From: Leifsonia sp. 466MF
GTDB lineage: Bacteria; Actinomycetota; Actinomycetes; Actinomycetales; Microbacteriaceae
NCBI RefSeq assembly: GCF_900100265.1
Contig: NZ_LT629696.1
Coordinates: 3,534,001 to 3,598,000 of the forward strand
Reading direction: 5' to 3'
Length of the DNA: 64,000 nucleotides
Shown: positions 25,522-33,578 of the stretch, in pieces
How the letters are laid out: each line of letters opens with the position of its first letter
Numbering within the stretch: position 1 is the first letter of the stretch
Translations under genes and position numbers: made by a program
Notes under the pieces: model-generated
The model's input: the letters and a program-made list of their open reading frames with translations, nothing else
What the model was told of the DNA's origin: nothing
Database searches by the model: none

Positions 25522-26571
25522 TCACGGGACGCGGTAGAGCCACTCCTCGGTCTCGAACTTCTCGGCGACCAGCTTCTCGGCGGCGGCGTACTCGGCGTCG
25601 GTGAGGTCGCCGTCCGTCGCCCCGTAGAGGCTCTTGAAAGTCAGCTTCATCTGCTCGATGATCTCGGCGCGGCTGAGGCCGGTCTGGCTGCGGAGCGGGT
25701 CGACGCGCTTCGCCGCGCTGGTGATGCCCTTGTCGCTGATCTTCTCGCGGCCGATGCGGAGCACCTCGGTCATCTTCTGGCCGTCCATGTCGTAGCTCAT
25801 GGTGACGTGGTGCAGCACCGCGCCCGAGCCCAGCCGCTTCTGCGCGGCACCGCCGATCTTGCCGGACGGGCTCGTGATGTCGTTCAGCGGCTGGTAGACG
25901 GCGTCGATCCCGAGCGACTTGAGGGCGATGATCGCCCACTCGTCCAGGAAGGCGTAGCTGTCGGCGAAGCTCATGCCCTGCACCAGGTCGGCCGGGGCGT
26001 AGATCGAGTACGTGACGACCGATCCCGCCTCCATGAACATGGCGCCGCCGCCCGAGATGCGGCGCACGACCTGGATGCCGTACTTCTTCGCGTTCTCCGG
26101 GTCGACCTCGTTCTTCACCGACTGGAAGCTGCCGATCACGACCGCGGGCTCGTCCCACTCCCAGATGCGCAGGGTCGGCCCCCGACGACCCTCGCCCACC
26201 TCGTTGGCGAGCACCTCATCCAGGGCGAGGTGCATCTGCGGGGAGACGGCCTTCGCGTGCACGATCTCCCAGTCGTAGTCGCGCCAGCTGGTCGCCTTCG
26301 CCAGAGCGCGCCGGACCGTCACCGCGACGGCCTCCGGCGAGAACCCGAGCAGGCTTGCGCCCTCGGGCAGGGCGTCCTTGACGGCCGCCGCGATCGTCTT
26401 CGCGTCCGACTCCGCGGGCAGGCCGTTCACGGCCGCGTCGATGGCCTCCAGAGCGGAGTCCGGCTCGAGGAAGAAGTCGCCGGCGAGCTGGAAATCCGCG
26501 ATCTTGCCGTCCACCACCTCCAGGTCGACGACGACGAGCTTGCCCCCGGGGACCTTGTACTCACCATGCAT
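25522..26571 (-). CDS. lplA: lipoate-protein ligase with N-terminal accessory domain
   Basis: A 349-aa lipoate-protein ligase that adenylates lipoate and transfers it to the lipoyl domains of 2-oxoacid dehydrogenases or GcvH. The catalytic domain (from about 98) carries VVRRISGGGAMFMEAGSVVT near 167-186 and the lipoyl-AMP Lys in SGKIGGAAQKRLG near 235. The first 95 residues, HGEYKVPGGKLVVVDLEV through GDFFLEP, match the accessory domain that in E. coli LplA is at the C-terminus and in some archaea is a separate protein; here it is at the N-terminus. The start is supported by TAGGGT six bases upstream. Monocistronic. Confidence 0.9.
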   Translation of the reverse strand: MHGEYKVPGGKLVVVDLEVVDGKIADFQLAGDFFLEPDSALEAIDAAVNGLPAESDAKTIAAAVKDALPEGASLLGFSPEAVAVTVRRALAKATSWRDYDWEIVHAKAVSPQMHLALDEVLANEVGEGRRGPTLRIWEWDEPAVVIGSFQSVKNEVDPENAKKYGIQVVRRISGGGAMFMEAGSVVTYSIYAPADLVQGMSFADSYAFLDEWAIIALKSLGIDAVYQPLNDITSPSGKIGGAAQKRLGSGAVLHHVTMSYDMDGQKMTEVLRIGREKISDKGITSAAKRVDPLRSQTGLSRAEIIEQMKLTFKSLYGATDGDLTDAEYAAAEKLVAEKFETEEWLYRVP

Positions 26572-26624
26572 ACCCTTACCCTACGTCCGCCCGGAGGCGG
26601 TCGGGCGGGCGGCCCATCCGCCGG

Positions 26625-26852
26625 TCACGCCGGTGGCGGTGTGCCTCCCGGCGGGTTCCTCGGGTTGCCCCACTCGTCGAGCTCCCGCTCCGGGCTGCGC
26701 AGGAACGTCACGCCCAGGCCGATGAGCAGGATGACGAGCAGCACACCGAGGATCACGAGGATCCACGCGAGGTCGGTGTCGTGCCCGCTGAAGTTCGCGG
26801 GGTTGTCGATCGGCGTGAACCGAGACAGTCCGCTCAGGATGTGTTCTCCCAT
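26625..26852 (-). CDS. small single-pass membrane protein, 75 aa
   Basis: A 75-aa protein with one central transmembrane helix (WILVILGVLLVILLIGLGVT, about 29-48), a short N-terminus and a charged, Pro/Gly-rich C-terminus (RSPERELDEWGNPRNPPGG). No family is recognised. GGGAGGG lies upstream of the ATG as a ribosome site. Between the lipoate ligase and a long hairpin. Confidence 0.55.
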   Translation of the reverse strand: MGEHILSGLSRFTPIDNPANFSGHDTDLAWILVILGVLLVILLIGLGVTFLRSPERELDEWGNPRNPPGGTPPPA

Positions 26853-26926
26853 GACGCCCTCCCATCCCTCAGTGTCCGCGCACTCCCCTCCGTCGCGCTA
26901 GACACTTCCGTACCCCTCCACTCCCG

Positions 26927-26992
26927 CCGTCGAGTCCGCAAAAACTGCACACTGATCGGGCGATCGGCGTGCAGTTTTTGCGGACTCGACGG
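26927..26992. repeat. long perfect inverted repeat, intergenic hairpin copy A2
   Basis: Two perfect 24-base arms (26927-26950, 26969-26992) with an 18-base loop. The outer part, CCGTCGAGTCCGCA, is identical to the hairpin at 7151, and the inner end is again TGCAC/GTGCA. It lies 16 bases after the stop of the alpha/beta hydrolase gene on the minus strand, the same relative position as the other copy has to the uvrA-like gene. No T-run; terminator function is inferred. Confidence 0.8.
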
Positions 26993-27008
26993 GGGGCGGA
27001 GCCTGGGG

Positions 27009-27884
27009 CTAGTCGCGGGCGGGGAAGCGCTGTGTGAGCCAGGCGGTGAGGTCGGCGAACACCTCGGCGCGATTTGTCTCGTTGAAGATCTCGTGCCGGG
27101 CGCCCTCGTAGACGATCGTGGTGACGTCGGACAGGTGCGAGCGGGTGCGATAGGCCTGCTCCAGCCGTCGGGCGCTGACCGGCCCGCCGAGTGGATCGTC
27201 CGAGCCCACCTGGATGAGGACGGGGAGGTCGTGAGCCAGGTTGCGGGCGGGGCGGCCGAGCAGGCGGGCGGCATCCACCATCCCGAAGAGCTTCTGCAAC
27301 GGCGTCAGCGTCGTGAGCGGGTCGTCGACGAACGCCTGTGCCACCGCGGGATCGCGACTGAGCCACTCGGCGCCTGTCGTGCCGAGGTGGGCGTGCCGCT
27401 TGTTGAGGTCGCCGCCGTTCATCGACCCGAGCGCGCGGTACGCGGTGCCGGACAGCACCATCCCGTCGTACTCGTCGCTGTGACGGTTGAGCAAGATCTG
27501 CCCGATCAGCGATCCCCAGCTGTGGCCGACGTAGACCAGCGGCAGATCGGGGTTCTCGGCCCGGATGAGATCGCTGAAGGCGTGGACGTCGCGGATCGCC
27601 GCGCGCAGCCCGCCCGGCCCCAGCTTTCCGAGGCGCGTGGCGTCGCCCTCCCACTGCTCCATTCCGGTGCGCCCGTGGCCGAGATGGTCGTCGGCGTAGA
27701 CGGCATAGCCTGCGGCGGCCAGATGGGTGGCCAGCTCGCGGTACCGGCCGGCGTGCTCTCCGACCCCGTGGGCCAGCTGGATCGCGGCCGCGGGCGGCGT
27801 GCCCTCTGGCGTCGGCGCGTACACATCGAAATAGACGCGGACGCCGTCCTCGTCGTCGAAACTCCGGCCCTGCTCACTGTGCAC
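27009..27884 (-). CDS. alpha/beta hydrolase, monoacylglycerol lipase-like
   Basis: A 291-aa serine hydrolase. The fold markers are QLAHGVGEHAGRYRELATHL near 36-55, DHLGHGRTG near 66, the nucleophile elbow GHSWGS near 118, the acid in QVGSDDPLGG near 228 and the His in EGARHEIFNE near 258. The HG-x-EH-x-RY block and length are those of the monoacylglycerol lipase/lysophospholipase group, so a membrane-lipid or monoglyceride substrate is likely. No signal peptide. GTG start with CAGACT six bases upstream. Divergent from a MarR gene across a palindromic operator. Confidence 0.85.
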   Translation of the reverse strand: MHSEQGRSFDDEDGVRVYFDVYAPTPEGTPPAAAIQLAHGVGEHAGRYRELATHLAAAGYAVYADDHLGHGRTGMEQWEGDATRLGKLGPGGLRAAIRDVHAFSDLIRAENPDLPLVYVGHSWGSLIGQILLNRHSDEYDGMVLSGTAYRALGSMNGGDLNKRHAHLGTTGAEWLSRDPAVAQAFVDDPLTTLTPLQKLFGMVDAARLLGRPARNLAHDLPVLIQVGSDDPLGGPVSARRLEQAYRTRSHLSDVTTIVYEGARHEIFNETNRAEVFADLTAWLTQRFPARD

Positions 27885-27921
27885 GGCCCCAGTCTGGCGT
27901 ACGCCGGCAGCGAAGGGGGTT

Positions 27922-27953
27922 TAGTTAGCCAGCCTAATTTGTTAGGCTAACTA
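27922..27953. promoter_or_regulatory. nested palindromic operator upstream of marR-MFS
   Basis: TAGTTAGCC (27922-27930) pairs perfectly with GGCTAACTA (27945-27953); inside it AGCCTAA-N4-TTAGGCT (27931-27948) is a second perfect palindrome. The right half contains GTTAGGCTAAC, identical to the core of the DtxR/IdeR iron box, but the flanks do not fit that box, so autoregulation by the adjacent MarR protein is the simpler reading. TAGGCT (27943-27948) also serves as a plausible -10 element eight bases before the ATG. Confidence 0.65.
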
Positions 27954-27956
27954 TGT

Positions 27957-28388
27957 ATGAGCGCACGACTGTCGACCCACGATCTGAGCGGCGCACTCCG
28001 CATCGCGGTGGCGCGGCTCTCCAGACGTCTGCGTTCCGAGAAGGAGGACCACGAGCTCTCCGACTCCCAGACGGCCGCTCTCGGCTACCTGGTGCGCGAG
28101 GGCTCGGCGACGATCGGTGCACTGAGCGATTTCGAGCGCGTCAAGCCGCCCTCGATGAACCGCACCGTCAACCGGCTGGAGCAGGCCGGCTACGTCGCCC
28201 GCACCGCCGACGAGGCCGACGGACGCAGGGTCGTCGTCGTCCCGACCGAACGCGGCGTCGAGCTCGTCGCCGAGACGCGCAAGCGCCGGGACGCCTGGCT
28301 GCATCAGCGGCTCCGTACACTCACCGCCGAGCAGCGCACCACCCTCGCCGAGGCCGCCGAGATCATGCGGGAGCTCGCCGACTCGTGA
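27957..28388 (+). CDS. MarR-family transcriptional regulator
   Basis: A 143-aa winged-helix regulator: LSDSQTAALGYLVREGSATI, recognition region RVKPPSMNRTVNRLEQAGYV near 63-82 and the wing ARTADEADGRRVVVVPTERG. It has no ribosome site and starts a few bases after the palindrome, consistent with a leaderless mRNA and strong autorepression. Its TGA overlaps the GTG of the MFS exporter (GTGA), so the two are translationally coupled, a typical regulator-exporter pair. Confidence 0.92.
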   Translation: MSARLSTHDLSGALRIAVARLSRRLRSEKEDHELSDSQTAALGYLVREGSATIGALSDFERVKPPSMNRTVNRLEQAGYVARTADEADGRRVVVVPTERGVELVAETRKRRDAWLHQRLRTLTAEQRTTLAEAAEIMRELADS

Positions 28389-29692
28389 GTTCCATGTTCC
28401 GCTCGCTCGCCGGCGTCAACTACCGCATCTGGGCAGCCGGCGCGATCGTGTCGAACGTCGGCACCTGGATGCAGCGGACGGCCCAGGACTGGATCGTCCT
28501 CACCGAGCTCACCCACAACAACGCAGCGGCCGTCGGCTTCGTGATGGCGCTGCAGTTCGGCCCGCAGCTGCTTCTGCTGCCGGTGACGGGATGGGCGGCC
28601 GACCACCTCGACCGCCGCAAGCTCCTGATGGCGACGCAGGGCGCGATGGGGCTGCTCGGACTCGGCCTCGGAATCCTCACCGTGACCGGTGTCGTCCAGC
28701 TGTGGCACGTCTACCTCTTCGCGCTCCTGCTCGGAGTCGTCGCCGCCTTCGACGCGCCTGCCCGCCAGACGTTCGTGTCCGACCTGGTCGCCGGCCCGAA
28801 CCTGTCGAACGCTGTGGCGCTGAACTCCGCCTCGTTCAACGCCGCGCGCCTCCTCGGCCCCGCGGTCGCGGGCCTCCTCACCGCAGCGGTCGGCGCCGGC
28901 TGGGTCTTCCTGATCAACGCCGCAACCTTCGGAGCGGTGCTGTTCTCGCTCGCAATGCTCCGGCGCGAGCAGCTCTACCGCACGGAGCGCGCGAAGCGCT
29001 CGCGGGGCAGCCTGGTCGACGGGTTCCGGTACGTGCGGCGCCGCCCGGACATCCTCGTCATCCTGATCATGGTGTTCCTGATCGGCACGTTCGGTCTGAA
29101 CTTCCCGATCTTCATCTCGACCATGTCGGTGAGCGTCTTCCACCAGGGCGCCGGGGAGTACGGCATCCTGTCGTCGATCATGGCCGTCGGGTCGGTGGTC
29201 GGCGCCCTGCTCTCCGCGCGGCGGGACCGACCCCGGGTCTCCCTGCTGTTCGCCGGCGCAGCGTTGTTCGGCCTCGGCTGCGCTCTGGCCGCCGTGATGC
29301 CGACGTACTGGCTGTTCGCCGCAGCCCTCATCGTGATCGGCGTCTCATCTCAGACGCTCATGACGACGGCCAACGGCACGGTGCAGATGACGACGGATCC
29401 GGTGCTCCGCGGTCGCGTCATGGCCATCTACATGGCCATCTTCATGGGAGGCACCCCGGTCGGCGCGCCGATCGTCGGCTGGGTGGCCGACACCTTCGGC
29501 CCGCGCTGGGCGATGGGCGTCGGCGCCGCCAGCGGCTTCGCGGCCGCGCTGGTCGGCGTGATCTACCTCGTGAAGTACCGCGGGCTGCGCGTCCGGTTCG
29601 CCGGTCTCCGCCCGCGGGTCGTGCTCGCGCCGCGGGAAGTGGTCCGCGAGGAGCTCGAGGAGACCGAGGCGACGGCCACCCGCACCTCCTGA
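28385..29692 (+). CDS. MFS exporter, EntS/DHA3 type
   Basis: A 435-aa 12-helix transporter of the group that includes the enterobactin exporter EntS and macrolide exporters (MFS_3). Typical blocks are NVGTWMQRTAQDWIVLTELT near 20-39, GWAADHLDRRKLL near 72, FDAPARQTFVSDLV near 120-133 and MTTDPVLRGRVMAIYMAIFM near 335-354. A charged C-terminal tail of about 40 residues is cytoplasmic. Starts at the GTG that overlaps the marR stop; an ATG three codons later is an alternative. The iron-box-like core in the shared promoter makes a siderophore-type substrate worth considering, but no siderophore genes are nearby. Confidence 0.9.
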   Translation: MSSMFRSLAGVNYRIWAAGAIVSNVGTWMQRTAQDWIVLTELTHNNAAAVGFVMALQFGPQLLLLPVTGWAADHLDRRKLLMATQGAMGLLGLGLGILTVTGVVQLWHVYLFALLLGVVAAFDAPARQTFVSDLVAGPNLSNAVALNSASFNAARLLGPAVAGLLTAAVGAGWVFLINAATFGAVLFSLAMLRREQLYRTERAKRSRGSLVDGFRYVRRRPDILVILIMVFLIGTFGLNFPIFISTMSVSVFHQGAGEYGILSSIMAVGSVVGALLSARRDRPRVSLLFAGAALFGLGCALAAVMPTYWLFAAALIVIGVSSQTLMTTANGTVQMTTDPVLRGRVMAIYMAIFMGGTPVGAPIVGWVADTFGPRWAMGVGAASGFAAALVGVIYLVKYRGLRVRFAGLRPRVVLAPREVVREELEETEATATRTS

Positions 29693-29715
29693 TCGGGATG
29701 CGATACCGTGCGGGC

Positions 29716-30660
29716 ATGTTCCCTGTGGTCGAGCCGTACGCGCACGGATGGGTGGAGAACCCCGACGGAGACAGCCTCTACTGGGAGACCAGCGGCAACC
29801 CGGACGGTATCCCCGTCCTCTGGCTGCACGGCGGGCCCGGCAGCGGCCTCGGGCCCGGCAGCTACCGCAAGCGCTACGACCCCGAGAGGTTCCGCCTCGT
29901 CGGCATCGACCAGCGGGGATGCGGCCGCAGCACCCCATCCGTCGTGGATGCGCTCGACCGACTGCCCGCGAACACCACCGATGGACTCATCGCCGACATC
30001 GAGCTGGTCCGCGCCGAACTCGGGATCGACCGCTGGATCGTGACCGGCGGATCGTGGGGGTCGACACTCTCGCTCGCCTACGCTCTGGCGCATCCCGAGC
30101 GGGTGACCGGCATCGTGCTCGGCGCGGTGACGACCACCGGTCGCGCCGAGGTCGACTGGATCACGGAGACGATGGGTCGTATCTTTCCGGAGGCGTGGGA
30201 GGCGCTCGAGCGGTCATCGCACCGCCGCCCCGGCGAGCGCGTGATCGACGCGTACGCACGCGTGCTCGCGACCGGCGCACTGGAGGAGCGGATCGCCGCG
30301 GCCGACGCCTGGGACGCGTGGGAGTCGACCCACGTCTCCCTCGACCCGAACTTCGTTCCCGGCCCCATGCACACCGATCCGACGCAGCGGCTCGTCTTCG
30401 CAACACTGGTGACGCACTACTGGGCCAACGACGCGTTCCTGCCCGGCGAGCGCGCCATCCTGAATCGCGTCGACGAGCTGGCGCACATCCCGGCGGTGCT
30501 CATCCACGGCCGTCACGACGTCAGCGGTCCGGTCATCACCCCCTGGCTGCTGCACAAGCGGTGGCCCGCGAGCCGGCTGATCGTCGTCGAAGGAGAGGGG
30601 CATGGCGGACCGCAGTCGTCGGAGCTGATGGCGGAGGCGATCAGTGTATTCGCGCGCTGA
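29716..30660 (+). CDS. pip: prolyl aminopeptidase (proline iminopeptidase)
   Basis: A 314-aa alpha/beta hydrolase of peptidase family S33 that removes N-terminal proline from peptides in the cytoplasm. LWLHGGPGSGLGPGSYRKRY near 35-54, the DQRGCGRSTPS block near 67, nucleophile GGSWGST near 108, the acid in HGRHDVSGP near 265 and the His in EGEGHGG near 292 are all present. The ATG is chosen because TACCGT lies exactly six bases upstream and the family usually begins within a few residues of YxxVEPY; an ATG 18 bases earlier is in frame. Confidence 0.9.
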   Translation: MFPVVEPYAHGWVENPDGDSLYWETSGNPDGIPVLWLHGGPGSGLGPGSYRKRYDPERFRLVGIDQRGCGRSTPSVVDALDRLPANTTDGLIADIELVRAELGIDRWIVTGGSWGSTLSLAYALAHPERVTGIVLGAVTTTGRAEVDWITETMGRIFPEAWEALERSSHRRPGERVIDAYARVLATGALEERIAAADAWDAWESTHVSLDPNFVPGPMHTDPTQRLVFATLVTHYWANDAFLPGERAILNRVDELAHIPAVLIHGRHDVSGPVITPWLLHKRWPASRLIVVEGEGHGGPQSSELMAEAISVFAR

Positions 30661-30679
30661 CCCCAGCAGAATGGGACGC

Positions 30680-31363
30680 GTGACCACCGAATCCCCCGCT
30701 TCGCCCGTCTCCGACGTCTCGGCCCTCGCCCGACGCGCACTCGCGCTCGCACCGACGGGCGGCCGGGCGATCATCGGTGTCGCGGGCAGCCCCGGGTCGG
30801 GCAAGACAACGCTCGCCCGGCATGTCGCCGACCGGGTGAACGAGCTGGCCGGGGCCGGCACGGCGGTCCACCTCCCGATGGACGGCTTCCATCTCGCCAA
30901 CGCCACCCTCGACGCGTTGGGTCGCCACGACCGCAAGGGCGCGATCGACACCTTCGACGGGTGGGGATTCGCGGCGCTGCTGCAGCGCGTGCTGACCGAG
31001 ACCGGCAACCCGGTCTACGCCCCGGCGTTCGAGCGAACGGTCGACGAACCGGTCGCCGGCTCCATCGCCGTGCCTCCGGCCACGCGGATCGTCGTGGTCG
31101 AGGGCAACTACCTCCTCATCGACGCCGACCCGTGGTCGCGCATCCCCGCACTCCTCGCCGAGTCGTGGTTCGTGGAGACGCCGGAGGACGAACGGATGCG
31201 CCGGCTGGTCGACCGGCACACCCGCCACGGCCGGTCGGTCGAGGCGGCGACGGCGTGGGCGCGTGACGTCGACGGCGCGAACGCCGTGCTCATCGAGGCG
31301 TCCAAGACCCGCGCCACACTGCTGGTCGACGGCACCACCGGACTCTCAGGCGACGGCGCTTAA
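30680..31363 (+). CDS. nucleoside/nucleotide kinase family protein (phosphoribulokinase/uridine kinase fold)
   Basis: A 227-aa P-loop kinase: GVAGSPGSGKTTLARHVADR (about 32-51) holds Walker A, PMDGFHLANATLDALGRHDR is the substrate and lid region, and VVVEGNYLLID is Walker B. The sequence resembles the YggC-type and fructokinase/uridine-kinase-like proteins rather than a specific known enzyme, so the phosphorylated substrate is unknown. The GTG has CAGAAT seven bases upstream; an ATG nine bases earlier is possible. Close to, and possibly co-transcribed with, the downstream mycoredoxin-like gene. Confidence 0.8.
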   Translation: MTTESPASPVSDVSALARRALALAPTGGRAIIGVAGSPGSGKTTLARHVADRVNELAGAGTAVHLPMDGFHLANATLDALGRHDRKGAIDTFDGWGFAALLQRVLTETGNPVYAPAFERTVDEPVAGSIAVPPATRIVVVEGNYLLIDADPWSRIPALLAESWFVETPEDERMRRLVDRHTRHGRSVEAATAWARDVDGANAVLIEASKTRATLLVDGTTGLSGDGA

Positions 31364-31372
31364 CCTGGAGCA

Positions 31373-31630
31373 ATGACCTCTCCGACCGCGTCCTTCGACC
31401 GTGTGACCGTCTTCGGCGCCGACTGGTGCCGCGACTGCATCCGCTCCAAGTCCCTCCTCGACCGACTCGGCGCCGACTACGAGTACATCGACCTCGTCGC
31501 GCGCCCCGACGAGGCCGACCGCGCGCAGCAGATCAGCGGACGCACCAACATCCCGGTCATCGTCTTCCCGGACGGCCGCCACCTGGTGGAGCCGACCGAC
31601 CCCGAGCTCGAGGCCGCCCTTCGCGCCTGA
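31373..31630 (+). CDS. mycoredoxin/glutaredoxin-like protein
   Basis: An 85-aa thioredoxin-fold protein with VTVFGADWCRDCIRSKSLLD near 12-31, giving the redox motif C-R-D-C, and the cis-Pro loop NIPVIVFPDG near 60. Actinobacterial proteins of this size are mycoredoxins, which reduce mycothiol mixed disulfides; NrdH-type electron donor is the alternative. TAACCT six bases before the ATG overlaps the stop codon of the upstream gene, so a leaderless transcript may start here as well. Confidence 0.82.
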   Translation: MTSPTASFDRVTVFGADWCRDCIRSKSLLDRLGADYEYIDLVARPDEADRAQQISGRTNIPVIVFPDGRHLVEPTDPELEAALRA

Positions 31631-31680
31631 CCCGGCTATGCGATGCGGGCGCATCCTGCCGCCGGTGGGATGCTGAACCC

Positions 31681-32478
31681 ATGGTCGATCCCGATGTCGC
31701 GCTGCTGCGTGCCGGGGCCCGCGCGCGTGCCCTGGCGCGCCCACGCGTGCCCTTCGACGGCGTCGTCGCCGACGAACGCGTCGGCGACGTGACCGCGCGC
31801 CGGTATACGCCGACGACAGCGACGCGCCTGGATGCCGCGGTGGTGTTCCTGCACGGCGGCTACGGCATCCTCGGCGACCTGGAGCTGCAGGACGGATACT
31901 GCCGTCGGATCGCGGGCATCCTGGGTGTCCCGGTGCTCTCGGTCGACTACCGGCTGGCGCCAGAGACTCGTCTCGCCGACTCCGCCGACGATGCGGTCGC
32001 CGCTGCGGACACGCTTGGTCGCGAGGGAAAGGGCCATGTCGTGCTGTGGGGCGACTCTGCCGGGGGTGCGGTCGCGCTCGCGGCCGCACGCTCCACCGAT
32101 GCGGACGGCCTGGTCCTCACCAACCCGAACGTCGACCTCAGCCTCGCGCGCTACGACGACGCCGCGCCGGGTGGCCCCGGTCGCGAACTCTCCGAGTGGG
32201 CGTTCCTGCACTGGACGGGGGTCGACCGCATCGAAGACGCCCCAGACCTCGCCGCCGATGCGGCAGGTCTACAGCCGGTGTTCGTCGCCGTCGGCTCGGA
32301 GGACTCGCTGCTCCCGGATGCGCAGCACCTGGAGGCGCGATGCGAGGCGGCAGGCGTCCCGGCGCTGCTCCGCGTGGTGCCCGGGGCATCGCACGGCTTC
32401 ATGGGCGGGCCGGACACCGAGACCATCGATGCGGTGATCCGCGAGGCCGGGCAGCGCATGATCGACGCAGACGCGTGA
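31681..32478 (+). CDS. alpha/beta hydrolase, HSL/esterase type
   Basis: A 265-aa esterase-like hydrolase of the hormone-sensitive lipase group: VVFLHGGYGILGDLELQDGY near 55-74 with the oxyanion HGG, VDYRLAPE near 93, nucleophile GDSAGGAVAL near 125, acid in VGSEDSLLPD near 200 and His in GASHGFM near 232. It should hydrolyse small esters in the cytoplasm. GATGCT six bases before the ATG supports the start. A perfect GATGCG-GG-CGCATC (31642-31655) lies 26 bases upstream and may be a short terminator for the previous gene. Confidence 0.85.
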   Translation: MVDPDVALLRAGARARALARPRVPFDGVVADERVGDVTARRYTPTTATRLDAAVVFLHGGYGILGDLELQDGYCRRIAGILGVPVLSVDYRLAPETRLADSADDAVAAADTLGREGKGHVVLWGDSAGGAVALAAARSTDADGLVLTNPNVDLSLARYDDAAPGGPGRELSEWAFLHWTGVDRIEDAPDLAADAAGLQPVFVAVGSEDSLLPDAQHLEARCEAAGVPALLRVVPGASHGFMGGPDTETIDAVIREAGQRMIDADA

Positions 32479-32575
32479 TGCCCGCTGGGCCTGACGCGAT
32501 TCATCACCACGACCGCGCAATCCCATCCACACCTCCTGTTGGACATCTGACTCGGCGGGGCGTTGAGTGGCGGAT

Positions 32576-33547
32576 ATGGAGTACACACACCTGGGCCGGT
32601 CCGGCCTGAAGGTCTCGCGCCTCGTCCTCGGCACGATGAACTTCGGTCCGCAGACCACCGAAGAGGATTCCCACCAGATCATGGATGCCGCCCATGACGC
32701 CGGCATCAACTACTTCGACACTGCCAACGTCTACGGCCAGCACAAGGGACGCGGAGCCACCGAGACGATCGTCGGCAACTGGTTCGCGCAGGGCGGCGGC
32801 CGCCGCGAGCGCACCGTCATCGCGACCAAGCTGTACGGCGACATGGGCGACTGGCCGAACGAGAACCGGCTGTCGGCGCTGAACATCCGCCGCGCCCTCG
32901 ATGCCAGCCTGAAGCGCCTGCAGACCGACTACATCGACATCTACCAGTTCCACCACGTCGACCGGGACACCCCGTGGGACGAGATCTGGCAGGGCATCGA
33001 GACCGCGATCGCGCAGGGCAAGATCCTGTACGCCGGATCGAGCAACTTCGCCGGCTGGCACATCGCCACGGCACAGGCCGAGGCGCGCAAGCGCAATCTG
33101 CTCGGGCTCGTCAGCGAGCAGTCGATCTACAACCTCCTCACCCGGCAGGTCGAGCTGGAGGTGCTGCCCGCCGCGCAGGCGAACGGCGTCGGCGTCATCG
33201 CGTGGTCGCCGCTTCACGGCGGCCTCCTGGGGGGTGTGATCCGCAAGCAGAACGAGGGCAAGCGCCGGCTCGAAGGCCGCGCCGCCGAGACGCTCGAGAA
33301 GCACCGCGACGCGATCGAGGCCTATGAGGACTTCGCCGCCGAACTCGGCCACGAGCCGGGCGACCTCGCCCTGGCCTGGCTGCTGACGCGCCCCGGCGTG
33401 ACCGGCCCGATCATCGGCCCGCGCACGCACGAACAGCTCGACGGCGGCCTGCGCGCCCTCGACATCCACCTCGACGACGCGGCGCTCGCGCGGCTCGACG
33501 AGATCTTCCCGGGCCACAAGACGGCCCCCGAGGACTACGCCTGGTGA
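32576..33547 (+). CDS. aldo/keto reductase (Tas/YghZ-type)
   Basis: A 323-aa NADPH-dependent aldo/keto reductase. LGRSGLKVSRLVLGTMNFGP opens the barrel; the catalytic residues are in FDTANVYG near 47 (Asp, Tyr), VIATKLYG near 80 (Lys) and IYQFHHVDRD near 124 (His). The C-terminal cofactor-binding part includes GPIIGPRTHEQLDGGLRAL near 280-298. Substrate unknown. The start is uncertain: a GTG three codons earlier is in frame and neither has a convincing signal. 31 bases upstream of a second aldo/keto reductase and likely in one operon with it. Confidence 0.88.
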   Translation: MEYTHLGRSGLKVSRLVLGTMNFGPQTTEEDSHQIMDAAHDAGINYFDTANVYGQHKGRGATETIVGNWFAQGGGRRERTVIATKLYGDMGDWPNENRLSALNIRRALDASLKRLQTDYIDIYQFHHVDRDTPWDEIWQGIETAIAQGKILYAGSSNFAGWHIATAQAEARKRNLLGLVSEQSIYNLLTRQVELEVLPAAQANGVGVIAWSPLHGGLLGGVIRKQNEGKRRLEGRAAETLEKHRDAIEAYEDFAAELGHEPGDLALAWLLTRPGVTGPIIGPRTHEQLDGGLRALDIHLDDAALARLDEIFPGHKTAPEDYAW

Positions 33548-33578
33548 CCCCGGGCCACACCGACACGAAGGAGAACGA

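Noticed and set aside
27941-27951. A true DtxR/IdeR iron box
   Set aside because: Only the 11-base core matches; the outer positions do not, and a larger palindrome centred elsewhere better explains a MarR site. Kept as a possibility in the findings only.
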